Origin: Candidatus Gallimonas faecavium
GTDB lineage: Bacteria > Bacillota > Clostridia > Christensenellales > Borkfalkiaceae
Assembly (NCBI GenBank): GCA_904391375.1
Contig: CAJFMF010000006.1
Location: forward strand, 1-34,238
Direction: 5' to 3'
DNA length: 34,238 bases
In this document: in pieces, positions 25,503 through 32,835 of the stretch
Numbering within the stretch: the first letter of the stretch is position 1
Layout: every line of letters starts with the position of its first letter
Translations under genes and position numbers: made by a program
Notes under the pieces: model-generated
Seen by the model: the letters and a program-made list of their open reading frames with translations, nothing else
Database searches by the model: none
What the model was told of the DNA's origin: nothing

Positions 25503-26951
25503 TTGCCGAATGACAACGAATTATCGCTGAAACTGCGTGCCGTGGAAAAAGAGCTCGCGCGCAGAAGGGCGTCCGATCATCTCGCCCGCTACAATACGGG
25601 CCGAAAAAAACATAAAAAACAGCTTGCCTTTCACAAGTGTAAAAAACGCAATCGCTGGGTGTTCGGCGGAAACCGCTCGGGCAAGACGGAGTGCGGCGCG
25701 GTAGAGGCCGTCTGGATGGCCCGCGGCATTCACCCGTATCGGAAAAACCGCAAAGACGTGTTCGGCTGGGTGGTCTCGCCCACGCTACAGGTACAGCGGG
25801 ACGTCGCACAGAAAAAAATCCTCTACTACCTGCGCCCCGACTGGATCGCCGATATCGTCATGGTGAGCGGCAGAAAGGACAATCCCTCCGCGGGCATCGT
25901 CGATCAGATCGTCGTCAAAAACGTGTTCGGCGGAACGAGCGTCATCGGCTTCAAGAGCTGCGATCAGGGCAGAGAGCGCTTTCAGGGAAGCTCGCTCGAC
26001 TTCGTGTGGTTCGACGAGGAACCGCCCCGCGACATCTACGAGGAATGCCTCATGCGCGTCCTCGACAAGGAAGGGGACATCTTCGGCACCATGACGCCCC
26101 TCAAAGGCCTGACCTTCGTGTATGAGGAGATCTACCTCAACCGCGGCGAAAATCCCGAAGTCTGGTACGAATTCATGGAATGGGGCGACAATCCCTTTCT
26201 CTCCAAAAAAGAGATCGCCATGCTCTCCCAAAGCCTTGATCCCGCCACCCTCGAATCGCGCCGCTACGGCCGCTTTGCCGCACGCGAAGGCCTCGTCTAT
26301 CCCGAGTTCGACGAACGCGTCCATGTCATCGAACCCTTTCCCGTCCCCCCCGAATGGCAGGCAGGCATCGCCATCGACCCCGGCCTTAAAAACCCGCTTT
26401 CGGCTCATTTTTATGCCGTCGACTGGGACGGAAATGTCTACGTCATCGCCGAACATTATGCGGCGGGTCACGATATCGACTACCACGCTCACGCCATTTT
26501 GGAACTCAGCGCCCGCCTCGGCTGGAAACGTGATGCCCGCGGACGCGTGGAGGCGCTCATAGACTCCGCGGCTTCGCAACGCACCCTCGCGGCCGAAAAA
26601 TCGGTGTCGGAACTGTTCGCCGAACGCGGCATCCTCGCCGATATGCACGTCGACAAAGATCTCTTTACGGGCATCGAGCGCGTCAAGAGTTACCTCAATC
26701 GCGAGAACGGATTGCCCGATCTGTATGTCTTTTCGGGTTGTACCAATATGATCCGCGAATTCAAAAGCTACTTCTGGGGAAGCGGCGATACGCCCGTCAA
26801 ACGCGACGACCACGCAATGGACGAACTGCGCTACTTCCTCATGAGCCGACCGCGCCCCGTGCGCGAGGGAGAGACTCCCGGTCCCATTACCCGCGACAAG
26901 GAACGCCGCATCCGCGCTCTCCTGCGCGCCAGACGGACGGGCAGACATTGA
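25503..26951 (+). CDS. Phage terminase large subunit
   Basis: 482 residues from a TTG start; GGAGGGGGAG lies about 5 bases upstream and no ATG fits. ATPase domain: Walker A GGNRSGKT (about residues 55-62) after RWVF, and Walker B LDFVWFDEEPP (about 169-179) with the catalytic Glu pair. RNase-H-like nuclease domain: AIDPG (about 290, metal Asp), ALIDSAASQR (about 350) and DHAMDELRY (about 436-444, last metal Asp). All expected catalytic residues are present, so the motor looks functional. Role: ATP-driven DNA packaging into proheads through the portal, and DNA cutting. It is the first gene of the structural operon, divergent from the anchored protein. A 313-base repeat-bearing spacer, unusual for phage late genes, separates it from the next gene. 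Confidence 0.93.
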   Translation: MPNDNELSLKLRAVEKELARRRASDHLARYNTGRKKHKKQLAFHKCKKRNRWVFGGNRSGKTECGAVEAVWMARGIHPYRKNRKDVFGWVVSPTLQVQRDVAQKKILYYLRPDWIADIVMVSGRKDNPSAGIVDQIVVKNVFGGTSVIGFKSCDQGRERFQGSSLDFVWFDEEPPRDIYEECLMRVLDKEGDIFGTMTPLKGLTFVYEEIYLNRGENPEVWYEFMEWGDNPFLSKKEIAMLSQSLDPATLESRRYGRFAAREGLVYPEFDERVHVIEPFPVPPEWQAGIAIDPGLKNPLSAHFYAVDWDGNVYVIAEHYAAGHDIDYHAHAILELSARLGWKRDARGRVEALIDSAASQRTLAAEKSVSELFAERGILADMHVDKDLFTGIERVKSYLNRENGLPDLYVFSGCTNMIREFKSYFWGSGDTPVKRDDHAMDELRYFLMSRPRPVREGETPGPITRDKERRIRALLRARRTGRH

Positions 26952-27048
26952 ACGGGTTTTTGCGCCCCCTTGCCCGAAGCGAGGGGAAAGTCGCAAAAAG
27001 CACGGGCGGCGTCAGACAAAACAGGACACAGGGGGTTCCAAGAGGCGG

Positions 27049-27200
27049 GCGGAATGTTGCCCCGCGGGTCGTTGTGTACGGGCGGAAAGTATCCCGAGAG
27101 CGTTGCGCGGTGGGAAAGTGTACCCGTGGGACGCTGCGCAGGGGCGAGAGAGCGCCGCGCGAGCGGAAAGTGTGCCGCGGGACGTCGTTGCGCGGGGGCA
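27049..27200 (+). repeat. Degenerate GCGGAAAGTG...GGGACG repeats between terminase and the small-terminase-like gene
   Basis: About four imperfect copies of GCGGAAAGTGTGCCGCGGGACGTTGCGC are visible. GGAA/GGAAAG cores lie at about 27050, 27085, 27114 and 27166. The spacer 26952-27250 (about 300 bases) has no gene with a ribosome binding site. Confidence 0.6.
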
Positions 27201-27250
27201 AAAGCGCGCCGCAGGATGCCGCACAAATTTTTATGCAAGGAGGACGGTCT

Positions 27251-27268
27251 GTGCAAGACAGCGTATGA
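27251..27268 (+). CDS. Five-codon leader ORF coupled to the small-terminase-like gene
   Basis: AAGGAGGA (27237-27244) sits six bases before GTG CAA GAC AGC GTA TGA. Its stop overlaps the next gene's ATG as ATGA. The ribosome binding site is too far (about 20 bases) to serve the ATG at 27265 directly, so translation may restart there. Inferred from spacing only. Confidence 0.4.
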   Translation: MQDSV

Positions 27269-27537
27269 TGCAGGATGACAAAGTGAGAGACGCGGTACTC
27301 AAAGTCGCCCTCGGCTTTCAGGTGGAGGAGGTGACGGAGGAGTATGACGCGCGGGACGGGGAACTGAAACTCGTCAAACGGCGGGAGACCCGAAAGGACA
27401 TTCCGCCCGACTTAAAGGCAGTCAGGCTTCTGCTGGAGGGGACGGACTATTCCGCGCTCTCCGACGAGGAGCTGGAGGCGGAGCGCGAAAAACTCATCGG
27501 CGCGCTCGCTGCGGAGCAGAAGGAGAAACCATCATGA
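27265..27537 (+). CDS. Terminase small subunit-like protein lacking the DNA-binding head
   Basis: 90 residues (MMQDDKVRDAVLKVALGFQV). The segment AVLKVALGFQVEEVTEEYD...GELKLVKRRETRKDIPPDLKAVRLLLEG matches the C-terminal half of many phage small terminases, where a 'ALxRAxGY..EEV' helix leads through a charged hairpin to 'PPDxxAxxxLL'. The usual N-terminal helix-turn-helix that reads pac/cos DNA is absent. The upstream in-frame extension to 27103 is repeat sequence, not that domain. Usually this gene precedes the large subunit; here it follows it. LSDEELEAEREKLIGALAAEQ at the end is a coil. It overlaps the portal gene by ATGA. It may help assemble the motor, with DNA recognition lost or moved to another protein. 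Confidence 0.6.
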   Translation: MMQDDKVRDAVLKVALGFQVEEVTEEYDARDGELKLVKRRETRKDIPPDLKAVRLLLEGTDYSALSDEELEAEREKLIGALAAEQKEKPS

Positions 27538-29390
27538 CAGAGAAAGAAAAACTCAGGGAACGGCAGGAAAAACAGCGCGTCGAGGCGCTCGTGCGGGACG
27601 TCCGTTCCGACTTCGAGCGGCGGCGCAGGGCCCGCAGGACGCTCGAACGGGGCTGGGAGCTCAACATGAACTTTGTGAGCGGCAACCAGTTCTGCGACAT
27701 CAATCCCGCGGGGGAACTCGAGGAAGAGGCCGCGACGTTCTACTGGCAGTCGCGCCGCTGTTTCAATCACATCGCGCCCACGCTGGATACGCGTCTGGCG
27801 CGGCTCGCCAAGGTGCGCCCGTCGCTCGAAGTGCGCGCCTTCTCGGACGCCGACGACGACATGAAGACCGCGCGGCTTTGTTCCAACATCCTGCGCGCGG
27901 TCAAAAACCGCATCGACCTCGACGGCATTGTCTCGGCCGCGACCCTCTGGTCGGAGACGTGCGGCACGTCGTTTTACAAGATCGTGTGGAACCACGAGGA
28001 CGGAAAGGTCATCGGCGCCGACGCCGAAGGGCATTCGGTGCGCGAAGGCGACGTCAACGTCGTCGCGCTCTCGCCCTTTGAAGTCTACCCCGATGCGCTG
28101 ACCGCCGAGAGCATGCAGGAGGTCAACAGCCTCATCCACGCCAAGGCCGTCCCCGTGTCCTATCTTCGCGATAAATTCGGCGTGGAAGTGCCCGGCACTT
28201 CCATCTCCGATTTCCCGCTCGCACCCTATGCTTCGGCGAGCGGCTGGAAGCGTCCCGCGGACGGGAAAGACCGGCCCGTCCTCGAGGATGCGGTCATTCT
28301 CATCGAACGGTATACCCGCCCCGACGGCGAACATCCCAAGGGGCGGCTGGAAATCGTGGCGGCTGACAAACTGTTGTACGAGGGAGACCTTCCCTACGAG
28401 AACGGCGACCGCGGCGAACGCGTCCTGCCCTTCGTGCGGCAGACGTGCATCGCGCTCCCGGGGGCTTTCTTCGGGACGAGCGTCGTCGATCGCATGATCC
28501 CGCTTCAGCGGGCGTACAATGCGGTCAGAAACCGCAAGCACGAGTTTTTGAATCGGCTCTCGACGGGGGTCATCGCCGTGGAGGACGGCTCGGTGGACGC
28601 CGAGGAACTTGCGGAGGACGGGCTGTATCCCGGGAAGGTGCTCGTCTACCGCAGGGGATCGGAAAAACCGGGCTTCCTCGATTGCGGCAGCATTCCCGCA
28701 GAGTTCGAGAAAGAGGAGGAGCGGCTCGCGAATGAGTTCGTGCTCGTCTCGGGCATGAGCGAGATCTCGCGCAATTCCGCGAACCCGACGAACGTCACGT
28801 CGGCAACCGGACTGCAGCTCCTCCTCGACCAGGACACCAACCGGATGCAGCTGAGCGCGGAGAGCGTCGGACGTGCGGTCAGAGAGGCGGGAAAGCAGAT
28901 CCTGCACCTCTACAAGCAGTTCGCCGGCGCGCGCCGCGTGCTGCGCATGACGGGGACGGGCGGGGATACCGAACTCTTTGCGTTCTCACAGAGCGACATC
29001 TCGGCGGACGACGTTCAGTTCGAGCCGGGATTCGAGCGGACGGCGGATCAGAAAAAGGAGGACATCCTTTCCCTCCTTTCGCTCGGGCTCCTGCAGGATG
29101 CGGAGGGGAAACTCTCGGACGATACCAGAAACCGCGTGCTGGAAGCCATCGGGTTCGGTTCGTTCGAGAACGCGCGGGACATCTCGCATCTCCACCTCAA
29201 AAAGGCGGAACGTGAGAACCTCCTGCTGGCGCAGACCGATGTGGAGGCGGACGCCTACGATGATCACGCCCTGCATCGCACCGAACACGTCCGGGCATTG
29301 CTCTCGGGCGCGGAAAAAGATGAGGCGGTCCGCGCAAGGATCATGCGCCACCTTGCGTCGCACCGCGAAAAAGAAGGAGGAAAAGTATGA
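27534..29390 (+). CDS. Phage portal protein (short-tail, P22-type)
   Basis: 618 residues, the size of P22-like portals. The N-terminal helical clip/wing region is EKLRERQEKQRVEALVRDV, then WELNMNFVSGNQFCDI and RRCFNHIAPTLDTRLARLAKVRP, a common portal pattern. The stem/core part includes QRAYNAVRNRKHEFLNRLSTG and, later, NVTSATGLQLLLDQDTNRMQ, followed by helices ending in AEKDEAVRARIMRHLASHREKEGGK. The dodecameric portal forms the vertex through which the terminase pumps DNA and to which connector proteins attach. AAGGAGAAACC precedes the ATG; the start overlaps the previous gene (ATGA) and the stop overlaps the scaffold gene (ATGA). No frameshift or internal stop is seen, so it looks maintained. 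Confidence 0.85.
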   Translation: MTEKEKLRERQEKQRVEALVRDVRSDFERRRRARRTLERGWELNMNFVSGNQFCDINPAGELEEEAATFYWQSRRCFNHIAPTLDTRLARLAKVRPSLEVRAFSDADDDMKTARLCSNILRAVKNRIDLDGIVSAATLWSETCGTSFYKIVWNHEDGKVIGADAEGHSVREGDVNVVALSPFEVYPDALTAESMQEVNSLIHAKAVPVSYLRDKFGVEVPGTSISDFPLAPYASASGWKRPADGKDRPVLEDAVILIERYTRPDGEHPKGRLEIVAADKLLYEGDLPYENGDRGERVLPFVRQTCIALPGAFFGTSVVDRMIPLQRAYNAVRNRKHEFLNRLSTGVIAVEDGSVDAEELAEDGLYPGKVLVYRRGSEKPGFLDCGSIPAEFEKEEERLANEFVLVSGMSEISRNSANPTNVTSATGLQLLLDQDTNRMQLSAESVGRAVREAGKQILHLYKQFAGARRVLRMTGTGGDTELFAFSQSDISADDVQFEPGFERTADQKKEDILSLLSLGLLQDAEGKLSDDTRNRVLEAIGFGSFENARDISHLHLKKAERENLLLAQTDVEADAYDDHALHRTEHVRALLSGAEKDEAVRARIMRHLASHREKEGGKV

Positions 29391-29815
29391 CGGAAGAGGA
29401 GAACAAGGCGGAGAAACCCGCGGAGGCCGCAGTGCCCAACCTCGGAAAATTTCAGAACGTGGATGCCCTCATGCGCGCCTATCAGGAGCTGGAGGCGGAA
29501 TTCACCCGTCGCAGTCAACGCCTGAAGGCTCTTGAGGCAGCTGCAAAGCAGCCTGCGCAGGAGCAGGGCTCGCCCGCGACGGCGCCCGAAACGCCCGTCG
29601 CGGAGGCGGACAGCGAAGCGCTGCTGCGCGCCGTCAGAGGGAACGAAGAGGTATGCGCGCGCATCGTGGGGGAATACCTCGCGTCGCTCTCGGGCGTACC
29701 CCTTCTGGCGGGGACGGGCGCAGGAATCGTCGCACCCGTCGAGAGGGCCACGACGCTCAAACAGGCCGGCGCTCTCGCGCTCGGCTATCTCAAACATCGT
29801 AAAAACGGAGGTTAA
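29387..29815 (+). CDS. Probable scaffolding protein
   Basis: 142 residues, acidic at the N terminus (MTEEENKAEKPAEAA). LGKFQNVDALMRAYQELEAEFTRRSQRLKAL (read in part) is the pattern seen in short clostridial phage scaffolds, where an amphipathic coil is preceded by 'GKF.....L..AY..LE.EFT'. A Pro/Ala/Glu linker (QPAQEQGSPATAPETPVAEA) leads to a helical C terminus with LGYLKHRKNGG, the basic end expected to contact capsid subunits. Its place between portal and capsid genes supports the role. It overlaps the portal gene by four bases. Function is inferred from position and composition. Confidence 0.68.
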   Translation: MTEEENKAEKPAEAAVPNLGKFQNVDALMRAYQELEAEFTRRSQRLKALEAAAKQPAQEQGSPATAPETPVAEADSEALLRAVRGNEEVCARIVGEYLASLSGVPLLAGTGAGIVAPVERATTLKQAGALALGYLKHRKNGG

Positions 29816-29820
29816 TTTTT

Positions 29821-30975
29821 ATGGTTACGACCACTTCGGCAGACGGCGTCCTGAAGTCTTATTACCTGGATGCCGTGGCAGAACAGCTCAACAAGACGGC
29901 AAATCCCTTGCTTGCCGCCATCGAACAGACGTCCTCGGACGTCTGGGGAAAGGACGTCCGCAAGGCCGCCGTGTACGGCGTCCACGGCGGCGTCGGCGCG
30001 GGCACCGAGGACGGAGCCCTGCCCGCTACGTCGGGTGGCGGCTATGCCCAGCTCACCGCAACGCTCAAAAATCTCTACGGCAGGATCGAGATCTCCGATA
30101 AGGCCGTGCGCGCTTCCCGCGGCGACGAGGGCGCGTTCGTCGACCTGCTCAATACCGAAATGGAACAGCTCATCAAGAGCTCGTCCTTCAACTTCGGCAG
30201 AATGCTCTTCGGCGACGGGAGCGGAAAACTCGGCACCGTCAGCAGCGTTTCCGGTACCACTTACACTATGGACAGCGTCCGCAACTTTGCGGTCGGCATG
30301 ATCGTCGACATCATCGGCTCCGGCGGCGAAAGCGTCGCAACGGCACGCACCGTCACGGGCGTCGACTATGCGAACGGCACCATCACGCTCTCGGGCGCTT
30401 CCGCCACGAACGCGGGAAACTGCGGCGTCTACGTCCAGAACTCGCGCGATCAGGAGATCACCGGCCTCGGCGCCATCTTCTCTTCGTCCGAGACCCTCTA
30501 CGGGCTCACGCGTGCCGATCATCCCTGGCTCAATCCCGTCAAGGTCGAGGTCGAAGGCGCCATCACCGAAAATGCCGTCCAGAAGGCCATCGACCTCGTC
30601 GAGGAGAGCGCCGGAAGCAAGGTGAACTTCATCGTCTGCTCGTGGGGCGTACGGCGCGCTCTCTTCAAGGTGCTCTCCGCCTATCGCCAGATCGATACCG
30701 TCGAGCTCGCAGGCGGCGCAAAGGCCATCACCTTCAACGGCATTCCCGTCGTCGCCGACCGCTTCTGCCCTTCGGGAACGATGTACCTTCTGAACACCGA
30801 CGACTTCCGCCTGCACCAGCTCTGCGACTGGCAGTGGCTGGAAGGGGAGAACGGCAGAATCCTCGCACAGGTCCCCGGCAAGCCCGTCTATACGGCGACG
30901 CTCGTCAAGTACGCCGAACTCCTGTGCAGCCGTCCCTGCGGACAGGCCGTCCTCACGGGCATCACCGAAGAATAA
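29821..30975 (+). CDS. Phage major capsid protein (probable HK97 fold)
   Basis: 384 residues, GGAGG 9 bases before the ATG. The sequence runs VLKSYYLDAVAEQLN, NPLLAAIEQTS, a glycine-rich loop (GVHGGVGAGTEDGALP), LKNLYGRIEISDKAVRAS, EMEQLIKSSSFNFGRMLFGD, a 120-residue beta-rich domain, then VNFIVCSWGVRRALFKVLS and AITFNGIPVVADRFCPSGTMYLLN. The last block (surface strand, 'G.PV..D...P.G...L') is the typical end of HK97-like capsid proteins. No separate protease gene is present, so maturation must be protease-free or use other proteases. It is the highest-output gene expected in the operon. Confidence 0.85.
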   Translation: MVTTTSADGVLKSYYLDAVAEQLNKTANPLLAAIEQTSSDVWGKDVRKAAVYGVHGGVGAGTEDGALPATSGGGYAQLTATLKNLYGRIEISDKAVRASRGDEGAFVDLLNTEMEQLIKSSSFNFGRMLFGDGSGKLGTVSSVSGTTYTMDSVRNFAVGMIVDIIGSGGESVATARTVTGVDYANGTITLSGASATNAGNCGVYVQNSRDQEITGLGAIFSSSETLYGLTRADHPWLNPVKVEVEGAITENAVQKAIDLVEESAGSKVNFIVCSWGVRRALFKVLSAYRQIDTVELAGGAKAITFNGIPVVADRFCPSGTMYLLNTDDFRLHQLCDWQWLEGENGRILAQVPGKPVYTATLVKYAELLCSRPCGQAVLTGITEE

Positions 30976-30991
30976 GCAAAGGAGGGACGGT

Positions 30992-31555
30992 ATGCTCATC
31001 AAAGACGTACTCATTCTGGCCGCAGAGGAGCTCGGACGGGCGGACTTCGTCCCTCTCATCGAGCAGGCCGCCGCATCGTCTGCCGCGCCCGACGGCGAGA
31101 TCGCGACGCTGCTGCGCTGCTATCAGCTCGTCGAAAACGAAGTCGCCCTCGACCATTTTCCCCTCCGCGCAGAGGAGTCCTTTCTTCCCGCGGATGACGC
31201 CGTGCTCTTTACGCGCTTTTCCAAGGCACCCGTGGACGTGCTCGACGTCCGCGATGCCTGCGGGCGGCGCGTGGCGTTCACCGTCTATCCTTCCCGTCTC
31301 CTCCTGCCGCGCGGAACGGGCGAGGTGACCGTCGTCTATTCCTATGCCCCGACGTGCGCGGAGATCGGCGACCAGACGGCGTTCTCCGACAAGATCTCGG
31401 CGCGCCTGCTCTCCTACGGGGTGGCGTGCGAGTACCTGCTCGCGGGCGGACGGTACGCTGAAGCAGCCGTCTGGGATGAGAAATTCCATGCCGCCCTCAG
31501 CGCCGCAGGCCTGGAGCGCAGGAAACTCTCCGTTCCCGCAAGGAGGTGGGTATGA
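30992..31555 (+). CDS. Head-to-tail connector / head completion protein (P22 gp4-like position)
   Basis: 187 residues, AAAGGAGGG eight bases before the ATG. MLIKDVLILAAEELGR, then LLRCYQLVENEVALDHFPL are helices like those of gp6/gp15/gp4-type connectors that ring the portal. The middle part, DVLDVRDACGRRVAFTVYPSRLLLPRGTGEVTVVYSYAP (read in parts), is beta-rich. The C terminus has SARLLSYGVACEYLLAGGRYAEAAVWDEKFHAAL, a helix pair common in clostridial phage connectors. Its location after the capsid gene and before a propeller protein supports the call. It overlaps the next gene by ATGA. The exact family cannot be named without a search. Confidence 0.65.
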   Translation: MLIKDVLILAAEELGRADFVPLIEQAAASSAAPDGEIATLLRCYQLVENEVALDHFPLRAEESFLPADDAVLFTRFSKAPVDVLDVRDACGRRVAFTVYPSRLLLPRGTGEVTVVYSYAPTCAEIGDQTAFSDKISARLLSYGVACEYLLAGGRYAEAAVWDEKFHAALSAAGLERRKLSVPARRWV

Positions 31556-32835
31556 GCGTTCCTTCCAACAGACGGCACATCGTGCGCTTCAAAGCCGCCT
31601 CCATGCGGGCGGGCGAAGGACGCGTGCGCGCCCTCCGCCTCGATCATCTGCGGGAGGAAAAAGGTGCGCTCGTGTGTGCGGAAGGGGAGAGCACGGCGAC
31701 AACACTTCCCTCGCTCACCACCGACATCTGGTGCGTCGGGGACCGACTTCTCGCCTATCGTGCCTCCCGCAAGACGCTCACCGTGCTCATGAACAACCGT
31801 ATGTACCTTGTCGGTGAGGAGGTCATCCGCGTCGCGGAGATCGTCGAATCGAGCGGGGCAAAGAGCATCTTTGTCATCTGCCCCGACGGACTTTACCTGT
31901 TCTCCAATGTCGGCGTTTCGACGACCAAGTACGACCCTGCCCCCACGACGACCAACCTCGTTCTGTTCCACGAGCGCGTCATCGGGGCGGCGGGACAGCA
32001 GATGCGCTATACCGCTCCTTCGGACATCCGAAGCTGGGTGAACTACGGCGAACAGACTGCGGGTTGGTGCGACCTTCTCCCCACGGGCGGGGATGTCGTG
32101 GATGTCGTCGGAATGCGCGGAAATGTGTACTTCCTGCGCGAACACGGTATCACCTGTCTGACGGGCTATGTGGACGTGTATAACTTCCGACTGGAGGATA
32201 TTCCGTTCGGCATGGGACGCATTGTCAGCCATGCGGCGGTGATCGGCGAAAAGGCGTATTTTTTCACCGAGTGCGGCCTGTGCTGCTTCGACGGGTCGCG
32301 GACGGAACGCGCGCCCGGCGCCATGGACGAAGAGATCGATCTGTCCAACATCCTGCGCGTGCAGATGGCGGGGGAGCGGATCTTTGCCGCTTCCGTCGGA
32401 CTGACGGACGGAAGCCAGGCGCTCTATCTCTATGAGCCTGCACGCGAGCGCGGCCGCTTCGTCCGGCGCAACTTTGAGAACTTCACGGCGGGAGACGACA
32501 TCTATCTCATGCGCGGCACCGCGGCGTATCGTCTGACGGGGCGCGCGCTTCCCTCCGGCGGTTCCTGCTGTCTGACGGCAACGTTTGCCCTCGGCGATCT
32601 CGGCGAGGGGGAAAAGCGGCTGGAAGGGGTGTTCCTCGACGGAAAGGGCAGCTTCGAGGTCGAGGCGGTCGGCGAGGACGGCATCGCGCGTTCGCGCACG
32701 GGGGAAGCAGGGCAATGGATCGATTTTCCCGCAAGCGTTCGCGGGGAAACCGTGACATTGCGCATTCAATCCTCCGATGTTGATCTCTCGATCGGGGAAA
32801 TTCTTCTTCGGGTTCGGCGGGAGGACAGAGTATGA
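31552..32835 (+). CDS. Beta-propeller-like neck/stabilisation protein (P22 gp10-like)
   Basis: 427 residues from ATG 31552, set by AAGGAGG five bases upstream; GTG 31546 is part of that site. The body is a series of repeated beta units: WCVGDRLLAYRASRKTL, KSIFVICPDGLYLFSN, VVGMRGNVYFLREHGIT, GEKAYFFTECGLCCFDG, GERIFAASVGLTDG. This is the pattern of a six- or seven-bladed propeller, as in the P22 gp10 'packaged DNA stabilisation' family, which plugs the portal after packaging. The C-terminal about 100 residues (ALGDLGEGEKRLEGVFLDG, VTLRIQSSDVDLSIGEILLRV) form a separate beta-sandwich. It is coupled by four-base overlaps on both sides. A receptor-binding function is the alternative. Confidence 0.6.
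   Translation: MSVPSNRRHIVRFKAASMRAGEGRVRALRLDHLREEKGALVCAEGESTATTLPSLTTDIWCVGDRLLAYRASRKTLTVLMNNRMYLVGEEVIRVAEIVESSGAKSIFVICPDGLYLFSNVGVSTTKYDPAPTTTNLVLFHERVIGAAGQQMRYTAPSDIRSWVNYGEQTAGWCDLLPTGGDVVDVVGMRGNVYFLREHGITCLTGYVDVYNFRLEDIPFGMGRIVSHAAVIGEKAYFFTECGLCCFDGSRTERAPGAMDEEIDLSNILRVQMAGERIFAASVGLTDGSQALYLYEPARERGRFVRRNFENFTAGDDIYLMRGTAAYRLTGRALPSGGSCCLTATFALGDLGEGEKRLEGVFLDGKGSFEVEAVGEDGIARSRTGEAGQWIDFPASVRGETVTLRIQSSDVDLSIGEILLRVRREDRV

Noticed and set aside
9141-27200. CRISPR array in the repeat-bearing spacers
   Set aside because: Repeats are degenerate, directly abutting or irregular, with no constant repeat plus unique spacer pattern and no cas genes.
26738-27268. 176-codon + strand ORF overlapping the terminase 3' end and the spacer
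   Set aside because: Out of frame with terminase, Arg-rich, no ribosome site at its start; only its last codons coincide with the possible mini-ORF.
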